A stretch of DNA of 32,656 bases from Borrelia hispanica CRI. GTDB lineage: Bacteria; Spirochaetota; Spirochaetia; Borreliales; Borreliaceae. Location of the stretch: the NCBI RefSeq assembly GCF_000500065.1, contig NZ_AYOU01000105.1:1-32656 (forward strand), in the 5' to 3' direction. The translations under genes and the position numbers were made by a program. Shown piece by piece: positions 1 through 8,531 of the stretch. The stretch's first letter is position 1. Each line of letters starts with the position of its first letter. Below the pieces are notes generated by a model that saw nothing but the letters and a program-made list of their open reading frames with translations, was not told where the DNA came from and ran no database searches.

Positions 1-1184
1 TTTAAAACAATAGCATTATTGTAAAATGTTCCAGAATTATCTTTCATTTTATGGTTTTTATTACCTACAATGAGCACTTTAGGATTAGTATAAAGAAAAT
101 ACATGTTATAAAAGGCAGCATATATATGAAAATAATTGTTATTAATAATTTCATCGAAAGGTATTACTTGTTCATATTGTGATAGAATTCTTAATTCTTT
201 TATTCCATTTTCAATTTTAGAAAAATCTTTTGAATATTTATATATTTCTTTAATAAAAAACTCTAAATTGTCTTCTATAAATTGATCAACTTGTCCTTTT
301 TCATCCTTGCGTATATTACGCATGGGTCTAGGAATATCGGGCAGAGTGAAATACGAGTCGACCATTTCTTCATGTATTTTACTTTCTAAGTGATAAGATT
401 TTATCTTATAAACATAATCAGGAGGTATATTTTTAACAAAGCTATCATTTATACTTAAATCTATTTCCCAATTTTCTTTTTCTTTAGGCTGTAAAATCCA
501 TTCATTACTATTTTTAATGACATCAAGTTTTAATGTTTTTCTATAATATATATTATTACCTATTTCATTTTGTTTTTTGTATATTTTATTTCCTATTAAA
601 TAGATTGAAGGTTGTTTATGAGATATGTAAAGATTATATATTACTGGATACATATCGATATCGTATATTTTTCTTAAATGAAAACGATATCGGGGTTCTA
701 ATATGTCAAGTCTACCTTGTTCATCAAGTTCTGAGGTTAATGATAATAAAGGATTTACAATCATTTTATCTTCAAAATTAATCTTTAAATAATCATCTGT
801 TTTGGCATATCCAAGAGAAACAGAGGATCCATAATAAGTCGTCTGAGACCCAGAGTGAAATTGTTGAACATAATCTCCAAATACAAAAACAGTGGGAATA
901 ATACCATTTTCCTGTTTGCTAAATTCTTCTGAAAATTTTTTAATTTGTAATACAAGAGAATTTGCATGTTTTTTTATAAGAGATTCAATAAAAGGACGCT
1001 TTTCATTTAAATCTTGTAATTGTTTGTATACTTTGTATTTCATGATATATTCTCTAGATATATATAAGTCATCACTAAGATTGGATAAAGACTTCATATC
1101 ACTTTTTTCAAAATCTTTTACTTTATGTTTATTACAAGACAAAATAAAAAAGATAAAAACAACTATCATAAAATACGTTCTCAT
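1..1184 (-). CDS. Surface lipoprotein with internal duplication, 3' end outside window
   Basis: The frame is open on the minus strand from an ATG at 1184 to the left edge (394 codons, no stop), so the C-terminus is missing. An AAGGA ribosome-binding site lies just upstream. The N-terminus is a lipoprotein signal peptide ending in FILSC (Cys17). Two halves resemble each other: a first part with FSKQENGI, then YPVIYNLYISHKQPSIYLIGNK; and a second with FSKIENGI, then FYNMYFLYTNPKVLIVGNK. The protein therefore looks like a tandem duplication of one domain of about 180-200 residues. It is divergently transcribed from the coiled-coil gene starting at 1323. I do not recognise the family with confidence; the Borrelia S2/P23-type plasmid lipoproteins are a possibility from memory only. 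It probably sits on the outer surface. Confidence 0.85.
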   Translation of the reverse strand, partial: MRTYFMIVVFIFFILSCNKHKVKDFEKSDMKSLSNLSDDLYISREYIMKYKVYKQLQDLNEKRPFIESLIKKHANSLVLQIKKFSEEFSKQENGIIPTVFVFGDYVQQFHSGSQTTYYGSSVSLGYAKTDDYLKINFEDKMIVNPLLSLTSELDEQGRLDILEPRYRFHLRKIYDIDMYPVIYNLYISHKQPSIYLIGNKIYKKQNEIGNNIYYRKTLKLDVIKNSNEWILQPKEKENWEIDLSINDSFVKNIPPDYVYKIKSYHLESKIHEEMVDSYFTLPDIPRPMRNIRKDEKGQVDQFIEDNLEFFIKEIYKYSKDFSKIENGIKELRILSQYEQVIPFDEIINNNYFHIYAAFYNMYFLYTNPKVLIVGNKNHKMKDNSGTFYNNAIVL

Positions 1185-1322
1185 AAAATTTCCTTATACC
1201 AAATCTCAAATAAAATCTTTCAGAATAATTTATATATTTTAATATATTTTAGTTATATAATATGATAACATCAATGATACTAAAACGTATAAAATAAGTT
1301 GTATTTTATACAGGGAAGTGAG

Positions 1323-2330
1323 ATGAAAAAATTTAAAGTTCTTATTTTTTTACTAATCTTGACATTAAATTTAAATTCACTGGTAGAATCCCAAGACTTA
1401 AGTGAATTAAACAATGCAATAGATAAAAAACAAGAAACATTAGGACTTAAGAATAATAATCATAATGAAATACTAAGTCGATATTTAGATGAAAGGTATA
1501 TTGATTATTTTAATATAACTGATGAATATTATAAATTGATTAATACTCTGTATAAAGTAACCCAAGCTTATGAATATTCGTTATTATCTCTAAATGCAGT
1601 TAAAATGAATTTAATGGATACTCTTCAGGATAAATACAATGAAAGAGAGATTGCAAAATATGATGAATTACGACAAGCAGAATCAGAAAAAAATCTTAAA
1701 TATAACGAAATGCTAGAAACTAAGATATACTATGAAGATTTTAAGCAAAAAAGAACATTCAAGAGGATCTTGTTTAAAAGAAAATTAAGAGATAAACTTG
1801 ATGAAAATTTTAGAAATAAAAAAGCTTATTTGGAGCTTGTTGATTCAAATAAATTAATAAACAAATATAAAAATATTCTTATTGAGGATCGTAAAGTTAA
1901 AGATAAACTTATAAAAGAACTAAAACACATGACTAAATATTTAAATAAAATAAATGAAAAATTTAAGATGAGTGAATCTAGATTATATAATGCATATCAA
2001 TTGCATGCTGCAAAATTTGATAAATGGCAAAAACTGGATGAGCAAAAAAAAGAAGTTTTTTCTGCAGTAAATACAGCTTGGGACAATTTGGAACAAGCAT
2101 TGATGTCTAGAGAACAATCAAAATTTGAGGAAAATAAATTAATCTATCTTGATTTGGTAAATAAATTTAAAGAAATTAGTGAGGCTAGATATAAAGCTCA
2201 CAATGAGATTTATAATGATTTATTGGCACTAAATGCAGCTGAGAGAGAATTTTTTGAATTGCATTTTAGAAAATTAAAAAAAGAGTCCACAATTACTTAT
2301 ACAAAAAGCAAATTGGTAGAGTACAAATAA
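1323..2330 (+). CDS. Secreted coiled-coil protein, unknown function
   Basis: This 335-residue protein starts at an ATG preceded by GGGAAG about 7 bases upstream; an in-frame TTG at 1299 would add eight residues but lacks a good ribosome-binding site. The signal peptide is a classical type: basic MKKFK, a hydrophobic stretch, then a likely signal peptidase I cut after VES (about residue 24). There is no lipobox cysteine, unlike nearly every other product here. The rest is almost entirely charged helix with heptad-like Leu/Ile spacing (long E/K/R/L/N-rich segments, about residues 90-330), so it is probably an elongated periplasmic or envelope coiled coil. It is divergent from the lipoprotein at 1-1184 and separated from the next gene by about 165 bases. 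I do not recognise a specific family; a relation to the lp54 S1-type antigen is conceivable but unproven. Confidence 0.85.
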   Translation: MKKFKVLIFLLILTLNLNSLVESQDLSELNNAIDKKQETLGLKNNNHNEILSRYLDERYIDYFNITDEYYKLINTLYKVTQAYEYSLLSLNAVKMNLMDTLQDKYNEREIAKYDELRQAESEKNLKYNEMLETKIYYEDFKQKRTFKRILFKRKLRDKLDENFRNKKAYLELVDSNKLINKYKNILIEDRKVKDKLIKELKHMTKYLNKINEKFKMSESRLYNAYQLHAAKFDKWQKLDEQKKEVFSAVNTAWDNLEQALMSREQSKFEENKLIYLDLVNKFKEISEARYKAHNEIYNDLLALNAAEREFFELHFRKLKKESTITYTKSKLVEYK

Positions 2331-2496
2331 TATAATTTATTTATAAAATCCATAATTTTAAATTTTACTTTTACTCTTTTTAAACATCATTTAATTCAAT
2401 ATTAAAGTGATAATTATCAAATTTGTTGAAAAATAGCACTTTTTTCTTTGTTTTGATACTTATTGCTATATATTTTGTCTTACCAAGGAGGGAAAT

Positions 2497-3567
2497 ATGA
2501 AGTTAAAGAGACAATGTTTATTTATGTTTATTATGACGAGTTTTATTAGTTGTGATTTATTATTTGACGAAGATATTCAAAAAAAATCTGTTGGTCTACT
2601 CGATAGGGTTCAATATTTATTGAATAATAAAGAGCAAACCAACAAAATTCTTTCTGATGAAATGGATAAGACAGATAAGTCAGCTAAAAGGGTTATAAAA
2701 AAGATTGTTAGAAAGCCTAGACAAAAAGGACAACAGGAACAAATAGATAAATTACAACAAGATGGTGTTGCTAATTATGATCCTGTTTTATTTCCACAAA
2801 TAGAAGAAAAAAATCTACCACTTGATATCACTTCTATTCCTGAGATTAGTAAGGAATTAAAAGAAACAGAAGGTACAACTGCAGGTTCTACTACAAGTGA
2901 TTTAAGTGACAAAGATATTACTAGCAGTTTAAGCGGTACAACATATCTTTCTTCACAAGAAGGATCAAGTTTGGGTGGATTTAGTGATGTTGTTGAATAT
3001 ACTACTTATTTATCACATCCAACAATCTCAGGGTCTTATAGTGGAAGTGTTGTAGAGGAAGAAGATAGTCCAGAGTATGAATATAATGATAAATTAGATA
3101 GTGCTGAAAAAGACATAGATTATGTACTTGAGGCAATTGAGAAAATCAAAAAAGATAGAAATCAAGTTGAGCTTCAATCTACAATGAGAATGTCTGGATA
3201 TTCTACAGAAGAAGAGAGGAAAGTTGCTAGAGAAAAGTTACAACAATTTAGTAAAGAAAAGCTAGCTAGAGAACTTCAAAGTCTTTTAGACAAAATTAAA
3301 ACTGCTTATGATTTAATTGATGATGGAACAGAAGATTATGCTGAATTTATTACAGAAGATGAGCTTGGCAATGCTATTAATATACTACAAGATTTATACG
3401 TTTCTAAATATGATTTACATGATCTTGTGGAATCTATTGGGAAGACAAGTAGTGTGTATGAGGCTTATGTAAAAAGATCAGGTTTAGGCTTTGCGAAAAT
3501 CTCAGAATTGGAGAAATCTTTAAAGAAAGCAAAAGAATTGCTTGCAAAGGTAAAAAAAAGTAAATAA
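2497..3567 (+). CDS. BBK32/Fbp-family fibronectin- and complement C1r-binding lipoprotein
   Basis: This 356-residue product matches BBK32 as I remember it. The N-terminus has FISCDLLFDEDIQKKSVGLL against BBK32 FISCDLFIRYEMKEESPGLF, with lipidation at Cys19. Next comes a basic Lys/Arg-rich stretch (62-80), then a disordered Ser/Thr/Gly-rich acidic region (about 120-200) with two TTYLS motifs (149-153, 169-173) followed by VVEEEDSPEYEY. This is where BBK32 carries its fibronectin-binding beta-zipper segments. Residues about 200-356 form a helical C-terminal domain with FSKEKL and SVYEAY, corresponding to the BBK32 C1r-inhibitory four-helix domain. Relapsing-fever borreliae encode several such Fbp proteins; I cannot say which (A, B or C) this is. 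ATG start with AAGGAGGG. A strong stem-loop follows the gene. Family assignment is firm; fibronectin and C1r binding are inferred. Confidence 0.88.
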   Translation: MKLKRQCLFMFIMTSFISCDLLFDEDIQKKSVGLLDRVQYLLNNKEQTNKILSDEMDKTDKSAKRVIKKIVRKPRQKGQQEQIDKLQQDGVANYDPVLFPQIEEKNLPLDITSIPEISKELKETEGTTAGSTTSDLSDKDITSSLSGTTYLSSQEGSSLGGFSDVVEYTTYLSHPTISGSYSGSVVEEEDSPEYEYNDKLDSAEKDIDYVLEAIEKIKKDRNQVELQSTMRMSGYSTEEERKVAREKLQQFSKEKLARELQSLLDKIKTAYDLIDDGTEDYAEFITEDELGNAINILQDLYVSKYDLHDLVESIGKTSSVYEAYVKRSGLGFAKISELEKSLKKAKELLAKVKKSK

Positions 3568-3619
3568 ACCTACTTTAGGTATGTAAAATAGTGGGTTAAA
3601 ATATTAATTTAAAATAGAG

Positions 3620-3654
3620 TGGCAGATAGATTAGATTTAAATATCTATCTGCCA
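3620..3654 (+). terminator. Stem-loop after the BBK32/Fbp gene
   Basis: A perfect 12-bp stem (TGGCAGATAGAT, 3620-3631, pairing with ATCTATCTGCCA, 3643-3654) encloses an 11-base loop about 50 bases past the stop. It lacks a long U tract, so it could be a weak terminator or an RNA-stabilising hairpin. Confidence 0.6.
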
Positions 3655-3710
3655 TTATGAAATATTATAAATTAATTTAAATTTTGAAATAATAGGAAGG
3701 GTAAAATGTA

Positions 3711-4235
3711 ATGAGATTGTATTTACCTATGGCGCTTTTATTAAGCATTATTGGTTGTGAATTCTTAAGCAAAGATGCAAATTTACAACCCAAAACTCTA
3801 GAGACATTAGAATCTAATATTGATGATGGTCAAAAACAGGCTTTAGTTTTTTTTCAAGAATCACTTCAAGGTAATAAGCATTTAGATGCATTAAAAAAGG
3901 AGCAAGAAGATCTTGTAAAAGTAAAAAATATACCTCAAAAGACACTAGACTTTAAGTATAATAAGACTAAATTGGAACAATTATTTAGGGAACTTGGCAA
4001 TGATAAGACTAAACAATTTCTTAAAGATTTACATGTAACAATAAAATCTATCAATGATGGTTCTTATAAAAGCTTTTCATCTTCAAACTTTAATGATCTA
4101 GGTACTTTAGAAAAAAAACAAGAAAGAGCAATGAACTTTATAAAAAAAGAATTATATGTTGAGTATTATCTTTATACCAATGGACTTAGTGATTTAGATT
4201 ATTTTTTTTATAGAGTAATGAATTATCTTTCATAA
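3711..4235 (+). CDS. Small surface lipoprotein, unknown (possibly FhbA/CRASP-like or Mlp-like)
   Basis: A 174-residue lipoprotein with signal peptide MRLYLPMALLLSIIGC (lipidated Cys16). An earlier ATG at 3706 is followed at once by TAA, so the start is the ATG at 3711 with AGGAAGGG about 10 bases upstream. The mature chain is helical and charged. It contains DDGQKQALVFFQESLQ (about 38-53), which faintly resembles the Mlp family, and ends in an aromatic-rich helix (YVEYYLYTNG then DYFFYRV). Size and neighbourhood would also suit the roughly 20-kDa factor H-binding lipoproteins of relapsing-fever borreliae (FhbA/HcpA type), but I cannot confirm this from memory of their sequences. It lies alone between the stem-loop at 3620 and the terminator at 4420, so it is probably transcribed as a single gene. 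Confidence 0.82.
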   Translation: MRLYLPMALLLSIIGCEFLSKDANLQPKTLETLESNIDDGQKQALVFFQESLQGNKHLDALKKEQEDLVKVKNIPQKTLDFKYNKTKLEQLFRELGNDKTKQFLKDLHVTIKSINDGSYKSFSSSNFNDLGTLEKKQERAMNFIKKELYVEYYLYTNGLSDLDYFFYRVMNYLS

Positions 4236-4615
4236 ATTAAAATTTATTTACTATGTGTTGTAATACATTATATTTAAAAATTATATGTAAAAATAGTTAC
4301 AAAAATTGAAGAAGAGCTTGAAATAATTAATTATTGCACTAATAATTAATTACCAAATACTTTAATTTTTCAAAAGGAAGATTGTTTACTCACAATGTTT
4401 TATACATTATGTTAAATACCCCCTTTGTATTAAGGGGTTTTTTATATTTATTTTTTTAACAATTATCAAAATCAAAATAATTTGGTTTGTCTTTCAAATT
4501 ATTATTTCCAAACACTATTTTTTGGTATTTTAAAATTAAACGAAATATAAAAACAAATTAACTGTTAGCACTGTCAAATTTATGAAGTATATTTATTGTA
4601 AAAGGAGATATTTTT
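4236..4615. other. 380-base gene-free interval with two inverted repeats
   Basis: No credible gene is visible. It holds a perfect AT-only hairpin (12-bp arms, 4324-4335 and 4341-4352, five-base loop GCACT) and the rho-independent terminator at 4420-4443. The last 150 bases, AT-rich, must carry the promoter of the gene at 4616, but I cannot place clear -35/-10 boxes. Confidence 0.6.
4420..4443 (+). terminator. Rho-independent terminator
   Basis: CCCCTT (4420-4425) pairs with AAGGGG (4432-4437) across a six-base loop and runs directly into TTTTTT. It is the most classical terminator in the window and separates the 3711 gene from the 4616 gene. Confidence 0.8.
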
Positions 4616-5407
4616 ATGGGGTATATTCAAACAATATGCATAATAAGTGTTGCAGTATTGATAATTCCAATAAGTTGCAAACTGAACAATAATAAATTAA
4701 AGGCAGAGAGTGAAACTAAATTGGCAAAAGAAAATGCCAAGCTTGTAGCAGATTCTATTGTAGGTCAAGTAAGCAAACTTACAGGATTGGCAACAACTGA
4801 AATTAAAGCTTTAAGTAAAGAAGAGCTTGCTAGGATTGCTAATGAGGCAAAAGCCACTTCTGAAATTTCAAGGAAAAATATTGATGATTTTCGTAAGATT
4901 AAAGGTAAAGCAAAATTAGAAGTCAATGATGTTCCAAATTTTATTAAATTAATTAGGGAATCTGCAGAAAAAATAGCAATAGCGTTTAGGACATTATTAA
5001 GTGCAGGATATAATGGTCCTGTAGCAAATGCAGTCAATAGTAACATAAATAGTGGGGTTAAAATGATATCTTTATTAGAAAAATTATTAAATATAAGAAC
5101 GAAAGAAATTTATAATAACAAGGAATTAGAAGTACGGAATGCAATAGAAGAGTTTAATAGCTCTTATCCGGGACTTAGAATATATGTTATAGAATCGAGG
5201 TACAAAGATCATATGAAAACATATATAAACGTCATTATGAAAAATGTAAGTAGATATTTTTTTAATGGGGTACATGAGGAATTATTAGAAAATTTAGATA
5301 AAGCTCCAAATAAGCTTAAAGAAGCTTTGACATCACTCAAAGATGCGGCTAATTCTATAAGCACTGCAGCAGGAATAATAGAATTATGCTTTTCAGAGCA
5401 GAATTGA
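4616..5407 (+). CDS. Helical surface lipoprotein, unknown function
   Basis: A 263-residue lipoprotein: signal peptide MGYIQTICIISVAVLIIPISC with lipidated Cys21 (a second Cys at 8 lies inside the hydrophobic stretch). ATG start with AAAGGAGA nine bases upstream. The mature protein is predicted all-helical: a Lys/Glu/Ala-rich segment (28-100), then Asn/Ser-rich central helices (about 110-180), and a final helix ending LKDAANSISTAAGIIELCFS. It lacks the QFGM or EYND motifs of the array that begins downstream, so I do not place it in that family. Size and helical make-up recall small Borrelia adhesin lipoproteins such as the decorin-binding proteins, but I see no convincing sequence match. It follows a strong terminator and appears to be transcribed separately. 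Confidence 0.82.
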   Translation: MGYIQTICIISVAVLIIPISCKLNNNKLKAESETKLAKENAKLVADSIVGQVSKLTGLATTEIKALSKEELARIANEAKATSEISRKNIDDFRKIKGKAKLEVNDVPNFIKLIRESAEKIAIAFRTLLSAGYNGPVANAVNSNINSGVKMISLLEKLLNIRTKEIYNNKELEVRNAIEEFNSSYPGLRIYVIESRYKDHMKTYINVIMKNVSRYFFNGVHEELLENLDKAPNKLKEALTSLKDAANSISTAAGIIELCFSEQN

Positions 5408-5566
5408 TAATTCATTTTATTACTAATGATTATACATGAGAGAGTATATTTATAATGATTGCTGTATATTTTTTGTTTCAATAACAATGTAAATTGTTAC
5501 CTAAGAAGTAATTACTTTTAATGATATAAAGTTTAGAAATAAGAAAATTTTTGCTATCTTGATTTA

Positions 5567-5630
5567 TATGATATATAATATCATATAATATATTTTATCA
5601 AATAATAATTAGTATTTCTTGATAAAATAT
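5567..5630. repeat. Two inverted repeats upstream of the first array gene
   Basis: TATGATAT (5567-5574) faces ATATCATA (5578-5585), and ATATTTTATCAA (5590-5601) faces TTGATAAAATAT (5619-5630). Both lie in the leader of the gene at 5678 and could be operator sites or RNA stems; in such AT-rich DNA some may be chance. Confidence 0.45.
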
Positions 5631-5677
5631 TAATTATTTAAGTAACATTTGTTAAATTTTAAAGGAAGGAGAATATT

Positions 5678-6478
5678 TTGAAAATTTATTTTTTTAGTAT
5701 ATCTTTTTTATTCATTATTTTAAGTTCTTGTAAATCAGATCCGAATAAACACTCAAATGGAACATCAATACAAAAAGATGACATAGCATCACCACAAACA
5801 CGAATACAAAATGAATATAAAAAAGAGACCGAAAAAAGAGAAAAGCAGATTATAATAAAGTCTTTAAAAGAACAGATTCAAAATGTTACTGATTTAATAG
5901 AACTAGATAAAAACAATATTGAAGAGAATGAACCTGCAGATCAATTTGGAATGAAAAATGGGGCTTTTAAAATTGTTATAGGAAATCCTAGTCAAAAGGC
6001 TTACAACGATCCTAAAAGTCAAGAAAACAGAAGACAATTTTATTCATCATTAAATTATGATGAAGATAAAATTAGGCAGCTTGGAATAATACTTAATCAA
6101 ATAACTTCCGATAGCGCTAACAGAGGACAGTTGCACATAGATATCACAAATGCAGGAAGGGCTTACTCTCAATTTTTATTTGAAAGAGCAATTGATAAAC
6201 TTGAAGAATATCAAAATAAATTTGATTTACTAAATTTTAGAGATTTAATAACAATAAAAGTAAAACTCAATTCAATTGTACAGTTGAGATTACTCTGGCA
6301 AAACACTGTAGATAATATTATTAGAGATTATGAAGATAATATTATTGGCATTAAAACTGATAGTCAAAAACTCATTGAACACATAAGAGAACAATATGGA
6401 GATGTACTTAAAAATAAAATTCCAAAAATTGGCATTATAGTTGGAGATCTCAATAAGATTTTAAAAACATTAAATTAA
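5678..6478 (+). CDS. PFam54-type surface lipoprotein (CspA/P35-like), first gene of the array
   Basis: A 266-residue lipoprotein starting at TTG, chosen because AAGGAAGGAGA sits directly upstream and the reading frame yields a proper signal peptide ending ILSSC (Cys18). Family hallmarks I recognise from Lyme PFam54 proteins: ADQFGMKNG (about 87-95), RRQFYSSLNYDEDKIRQLG (118-136), a helix with AGRAYSQ (159-165), and a C-terminal part containing WQNTVDNIIRDYEDN, then KLIEHIREQYGD. Lyme members include factor H binders (CspA) and P35-type proteins of unknown ligand, so a ligand cannot be assigned here. A charged linker of about 40 residues separates the lipid anchor from the domain. A terminator-like hairpin follows. 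Confidence 0.87.
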   Translation: MKIYFFSISFLFIILSSCKSDPNKHSNGTSIQKDDIASPQTRIQNEYKKETEKREKQIIIKSLKEQIQNVTDLIELDKNNIEENEPADQFGMKNGAFKIVIGNPSQKAYNDPKSQENRRQFYSSLNYDEDKIRQLGIILNQITSDSANRGQLHIDITNAGRAYSQFLFERAIDKLEEYQNKFDLLNFRDLITIKVKLNSIVQLRLLWQNTVDNIIRDYEDNIIGIKTDSQKLIEHIREQYGDVLKNKIPKIGIIVGDLNKILKTLN

Positions 6479-6516
6479 TCTATGCAAAATATATTAATAA
6501 TTAAAATTATAACTGT

Positions 6517-6548
6517 AAAAGAGAAAATATATTCTCTTTTGTTATTTT
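6517..6548 (+). terminator. Terminator after the 5678 gene
   Basis: AAAAGAGAA (6517-6525) pairs with TTCTCTTTT (6532-6540) over a six-base loop, followed by GTTATTTT and further T residues. A plausible rho-independent terminator. Confidence 0.65.
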
Positions 6549-6582
6549 TTTGCATTGTAAATAAGTATTTTTTAAGACTATA

Positions 6583-6634
6583 ATTATTTTTAATAATATA
6601 TATTCTTTAAAGAATATATATTATTAAAAATAAT
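6583..6634. repeat. Perfect 52-bp AT palindrome
   Basis: Two 26-base arms meet at TTTAAA (6606-6611) with no loop; every base from 6583 to 6634 pairs with its partner. It contains only two G/C base pairs. It lies between the terminator of the 5678 gene and the start of the 6674 gene. It could extrude as a cruciform, act as a dimer-binding operator, or be a relic of an inverted junction such as fused telomeres. Confidence 0.8.
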
Positions 6635-6673
6635 AGATAATATTATTTTAATTTTAAAATTAAGGAAAATATT

Positions 6674-7450
6674 TTGAAAATTTATTTTTTTATCAGTAAT
6701 TTGGTTATAATTTCGATTTTGACTAATTGCAGTTCGGATGTTAAACGCTTCTTTCCAAAAACAGGGATTGTAGGTTTACGAAATTTTTTGGATAGTTTAG
6801 ATCCAGAAAGACGTAAAAATATTTTGATATATGAAATTATTAAACAAGTTTATTATATTAAAACAGTACTCGATCTACACAATGATCAAAATTGGATTGA
6901 AGATAGCACGCAATTTGGGATGAAAGAGAATGGTAAGGCATTTAATGTTCTTGACAATAAATTAAATATTTATAAAGTAAGTGATGCGAGAAATTTATTT
7001 ATTCGAAGAATATTTTATTTGTCTTTTGAATATGATGAGACGAGAATTAAAAATTTTGGAATGATTCTCAACAAAATAATCGAAACAGTTAATGATGAAA
7101 GTAACGATTTGCTTAAAGATATCACAAATGTGGCAATGATTTATGCACAGAATTACTTTGTAGATGAATTTCGATTACTGCTTGATAAAGTCGATAAACT
7201 TCAATCTTTAGAACTTGATATGTTGAAATTTTTAAAAGATAAATTCGATCAATTAGCAATGTTCAAAAAAAGTTGGAATTACATTGTAAATAATCTTATT
7301 GGGGATTTTTTAAATAATAAAAATAATATTCAAAACGATAGAATCAAACTAATACTTTATATCAATCAATACTATAAATTGCATTTTATGAAAATTAATA
7401 ATATTAAAGGGCTTAGTAATGATATTAAAGATATTTTAGCCAAAATTTAA
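6674..7450 (+). CDS. PFam54-type surface lipoprotein
   Basis: A 258-residue lipoprotein, TTG start with AAGGAAAAT upstream (weaker than the array consensus), lipobox LTNC (Cys19). It links two styles of this family in one protein: DLHNDQNWIED (67-77), the signature of the central array genes, runs straight into STQFGMKENG (78-87), the signature of PFam54. RRIFYLSFEYDETRIKNFG follows at 111-129, then a helix with AMIYAQNYF, and the Trp-containing C-terminal helix SWNYIVNNLIGDFLNN with LILYINQYY. This supports common ancestry of the outer and central array genes. Its own start lies about 40 bases after the 52-bp palindrome. Ligand unknown. Confidence 0.86.
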   Translation: MKIYFFISNLVIISILTNCSSDVKRFFPKTGIVGLRNFLDSLDPERRKNILIYEIIKQVYYIKTVLDLHNDQNWIEDSTQFGMKENGKAFNVLDNKLNIYKVSDARNLFIRRIFYLSFEYDETRIKNFGMILNKIIETVNDESNDLLKDITNVAMIYAQNYFVDEFRLLLDKVDKLQSLELDMLKFLKDKFDQLAMFKKSWNYIVNNLIGDFLNNKNNIQNDRIKLILYINQYYKLHFMKINNIKGLSNDIKDILAKI

Positions 7451-7601
7451 AAGATATTTAAATTGAATGGTATAAAAAGCTAATAAAATATATTGATATC
7501 CAAATCAAATTAATATATACTATATGTTAATAATGATTATTAATTAACATGCGGCAAACAATTTTAATAAATTGTTTAATTTTAATAATAAGGAGAATAT
7601 T

Positions 7602-8399
7602 TTGAAACAAAAAGTTTTTGTTATATTTATTTTAGTAAATTTATTGCTAATAGCTTGTGGTCAAGACAATAAGGCTCCTGTTGATAATGCAAATGCAAAA
7701 AAACGAGAAGAGATTAAAGGAATTAAAAATTTAATTCCTCACTCAGCATTAAGGGCATTAAAAGTGCATAATGATGCAACTTGGGATGAAGATAAGGCAG
7801 GATATGATCTTAAAGGTGCTGATCAATTGTTTAATAAAATTTCATATACATCAGCTTCTGGAACTCCAGCTTTATATGATGGTACAACGGCTAATACTGA
7901 TGCTAGTATAAGCAAAGCAGCAAGAAAAGAAGTTTATCTGGCTTGTGAGTATAAGAGTGATTTTATTAAAGCTTTTGCAAGTGTTATTAATAAATTAGCT
8001 GTAGTTCCTGCAACTATAGCAAGATTGGAAGATCTGGTTTTAAAGATAAGAGGGTATGCTAAGGCTTACTACATAGATGTATATGATACCTTAAAAAAGA
8101 AACTAAATAATCTTGAGAAACTATCTTTAGCAGATGTAGAATCGTTGAGAACCAGATTAGTCGAACTTGAAGAAGCAAAAAAGGCATTAAGATATGAGGC
8201 AATACAACCAATTATCGATGCTTACATTAATAAGGAATCAATTGTTACAGGAGTAGCAAATCATCATCTACAAAATGCTGCTACCACCGTTGAGGAGATA
8301 GTGAAGTATGGGGAAGACAAGTTGCCTGGTTTTAACACTCGACTTAATAAGATTATAAGTATAAGTGGTCAAATTAAAGGTATCTTGAGTAGTATCTAG
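7602..8399 (+). CDS. Array lipoprotein, block A member 1
   Basis: A 265-residue lipoprotein. The frame extends to another TTG at 7572, but the TTG at 7602 has AAGGAG six bases upstream and yields MKQKVFVIF, the N-terminus shared by its paralogues. Lipobox LIAC (Cys19). It has the shortest stalk in block A (about residues 20-36), so it shows the head domain almost alone: KGIKNLIP (39-46), VHNDATWDED (55-64), GADQLFNKISY, LYDGTT, ARKEVYLACEY (107-117), YAKAYYIDVYDTL (152-164), LSLADVESLRTRL, and a C-terminal helix ISISGQIKGILSSI. Downstream lies the first copy of the CCAAGG-type stem-loop. Function unknown; surface exposure inferred. Confidence 0.86.
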   Translation: MKQKVFVIFILVNLLLIACGQDNKAPVDNANAKKREEIKGIKNLIPHSALRALKVHNDATWDEDKAGYDLKGADQLFNKISYTSASGTPALYDGTTANTDASISKAARKEVYLACEYKSDFIKAFASVINKLAVVPATIARLEDLVLKIRGYAKAYYIDVYDTLKKKLNNLEKLSLADVESLRTRLVELEEAKKALRYEAIQPIIDAYINKESIVTGVANHHLQNAATTVEEIVKYGEDKLPGFNTRLNKIISISGQIKGILSSI

Positions 8400-8463
8400 T
8401 AAGAATTTATGTTGATTATGAATCAATTAAATGTGTTTATAAATACTATTGGATTAAATATGG

Positions 8464-8484
8464 CTAAGGAGAAGTTTTCCTTGG
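8464..8484. repeat. Array stem-loop copy 1
   Basis: CTAAGGA pairs with TCCTTGG over a seven-base loop; one position is a G-U wobble relative to the CCAAGGA consensus seen after later genes. Confidence 0.65.
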
Positions 8485-8531
8485 TGATCGATAATTAGTC
8501 AGTTTATCAATTGAATAATAAGGAGAATATT

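Noticed and set aside
7572..7601. Upstream in-frame TTG extension of the 7602 gene (and similar at 8511, 18078, 19236, 24490, 25807, 27080, 30751)
   Set aside because: These extensions translate the ribosome-binding site itself into residues such as KENI; the downstream TTG or GTG has AAGGAG at standard spacing and begins the shared signal peptide.
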